The position numbers and the translations under genes are program-made. Below the pieces are notes generated by a model, which was not told the DNA's origin, ran no database searches, and saw only the letters and a list, made by a program, of their open reading frames with translations. DNA of 64,000 nt from Marinomonas aquimarina (GTDB lineage Bacteria; Pseudomonadota; Gammaproteobacteria; Pseudomonadales; Marinomonadaceae): NCBI RefSeq assembly GCF_900089755.1, contig NZ_FLOC01000010.1, forward strand, positions 79,969-143,968, in the 5' to 3' direction. Shown here in pieces: positions 63,874-64,000 of the stretch (position 1 is the stretch's first letter; each line of letters opens with the position of its first letter).

Positions 63874-64000
63874 TGTAGTGGTCTAATAAAACCGGACACC
63901 ATTTAAGGTGGTAATATAGCCACATCAAAAGAGGTGTCCAATGACAAAACAACGTCGTACATTTTCAACAGAGTTTAAGCATGAAGCAGCCTGCTTAGTG
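63874..64000 (+). mobile_element. Left end of an IS3-family-like insertion sequence
   Basis: From about 63874 the sequence reads TGTAGTGGTCTAATAAAACC, a TG-starting terminal repeat typical of IS3-family elements, then the transposase start. The rest lies beyond the window. The exact boundary and any target duplication cannot be set from one end. Confidence 0.75.
63941..64000 (+). CDS. IS3-type transposase OrfA, 5' end only
   Basis: The frame begins MTKQRRTFSTEFKHEAACLV and runs off the window. 'RR.FS.EFK.EA' is the start of the helix-turn-helix OrfA of IS3 elements, normally followed by a frameshift into the DDE-domain OrfB. GAGGTG lies just upstream of the ATG. Only 20 codons are visible, so the subgroup cannot be named. 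Confidence 0.8.
   Translation, partial: MTKQRRTFSTEFKHEAACLV

Overview
This window looks like ordinary chromosome of a marine gammaproteobacterium of the Oceanospirillales type, most like Marinomonas. That placement is inference from gene content and order: dinG back to back with lexA and followed by a topA/DUF6586 cluster; prmB-aroC; gpsA-DUF4389-sixA; queC-queE; a GlnRS-CysRS pair; an AcnB-type aconitase; and a porin resembling the DcaP family. Coding density is high, base composition is moderate, and I saw no rRNA, tRNA or CRISPR array.

Layout. Bases 1-3229 hold the 3' end of an unknown gene, a lone tyrosine recombinase and aroA. Bases 3542-7955 form a signalling locus: a secreted molybdopterin-oxidoreductase-like protein, a hybrid histidine kinase with HPt, and a receiver/HD-GYP protein. 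Bases 8092-14612 carry housekeeping genes (ychJ, sbcB, an AI-2E family permease, deaD, pyrC). Bases 14865-20460 are a metal-handling region: a DUF411 protein, an AEC transporter, and a MerR-controlled copper ATPase operon that ends with a 26-residue membrane peptide and an HMA-like protein lacking CxxC. Bases 20441-25590 hold an MFS exporter, a CLCA_X/LPD1-like putative zincin, two tiny minus-strand ORFs with a hairpin between them, a CPA2 antiporter, and a 600-base gap with strong hairpins and a decayed ORF.

Bases 25591-41176 are almost entirely minus strand: a PRPP-synthetase-like/AMP-phosphorylase-like pair, yjjX, aroC, prmB, a KfrA-like protein, then a long colinear run read from dinG down to the patatin gene. 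dinG and lexA diverge from a short region with two LexA boxes. Bases 41247-56488 contain topA, uspA, cysS, glnS, azlCD, a MarR-GNAT fusion with twin palindromic operators, queC/queE, ppiB, lpxH and miaE. Bases 56566-63707 contain a pseudokinase-membrane-FGE fusion, acnB, hpf and a porin behind an 880-base AT-rich leader. An IS3-type element starts at about 63874 and runs off the end.

The most distinctive feature is a dispersed family of short repeats in five intergenic clusters (about 381-571, 7986-8084, 11190-11262, 13341-13534, 16319-16684). Each unit is two small hairpins joined by a TCGTACGA palindrome. Copies differ in sequence but keep base pairing through matched changes, so selection or mobility appears to act on the folded form.
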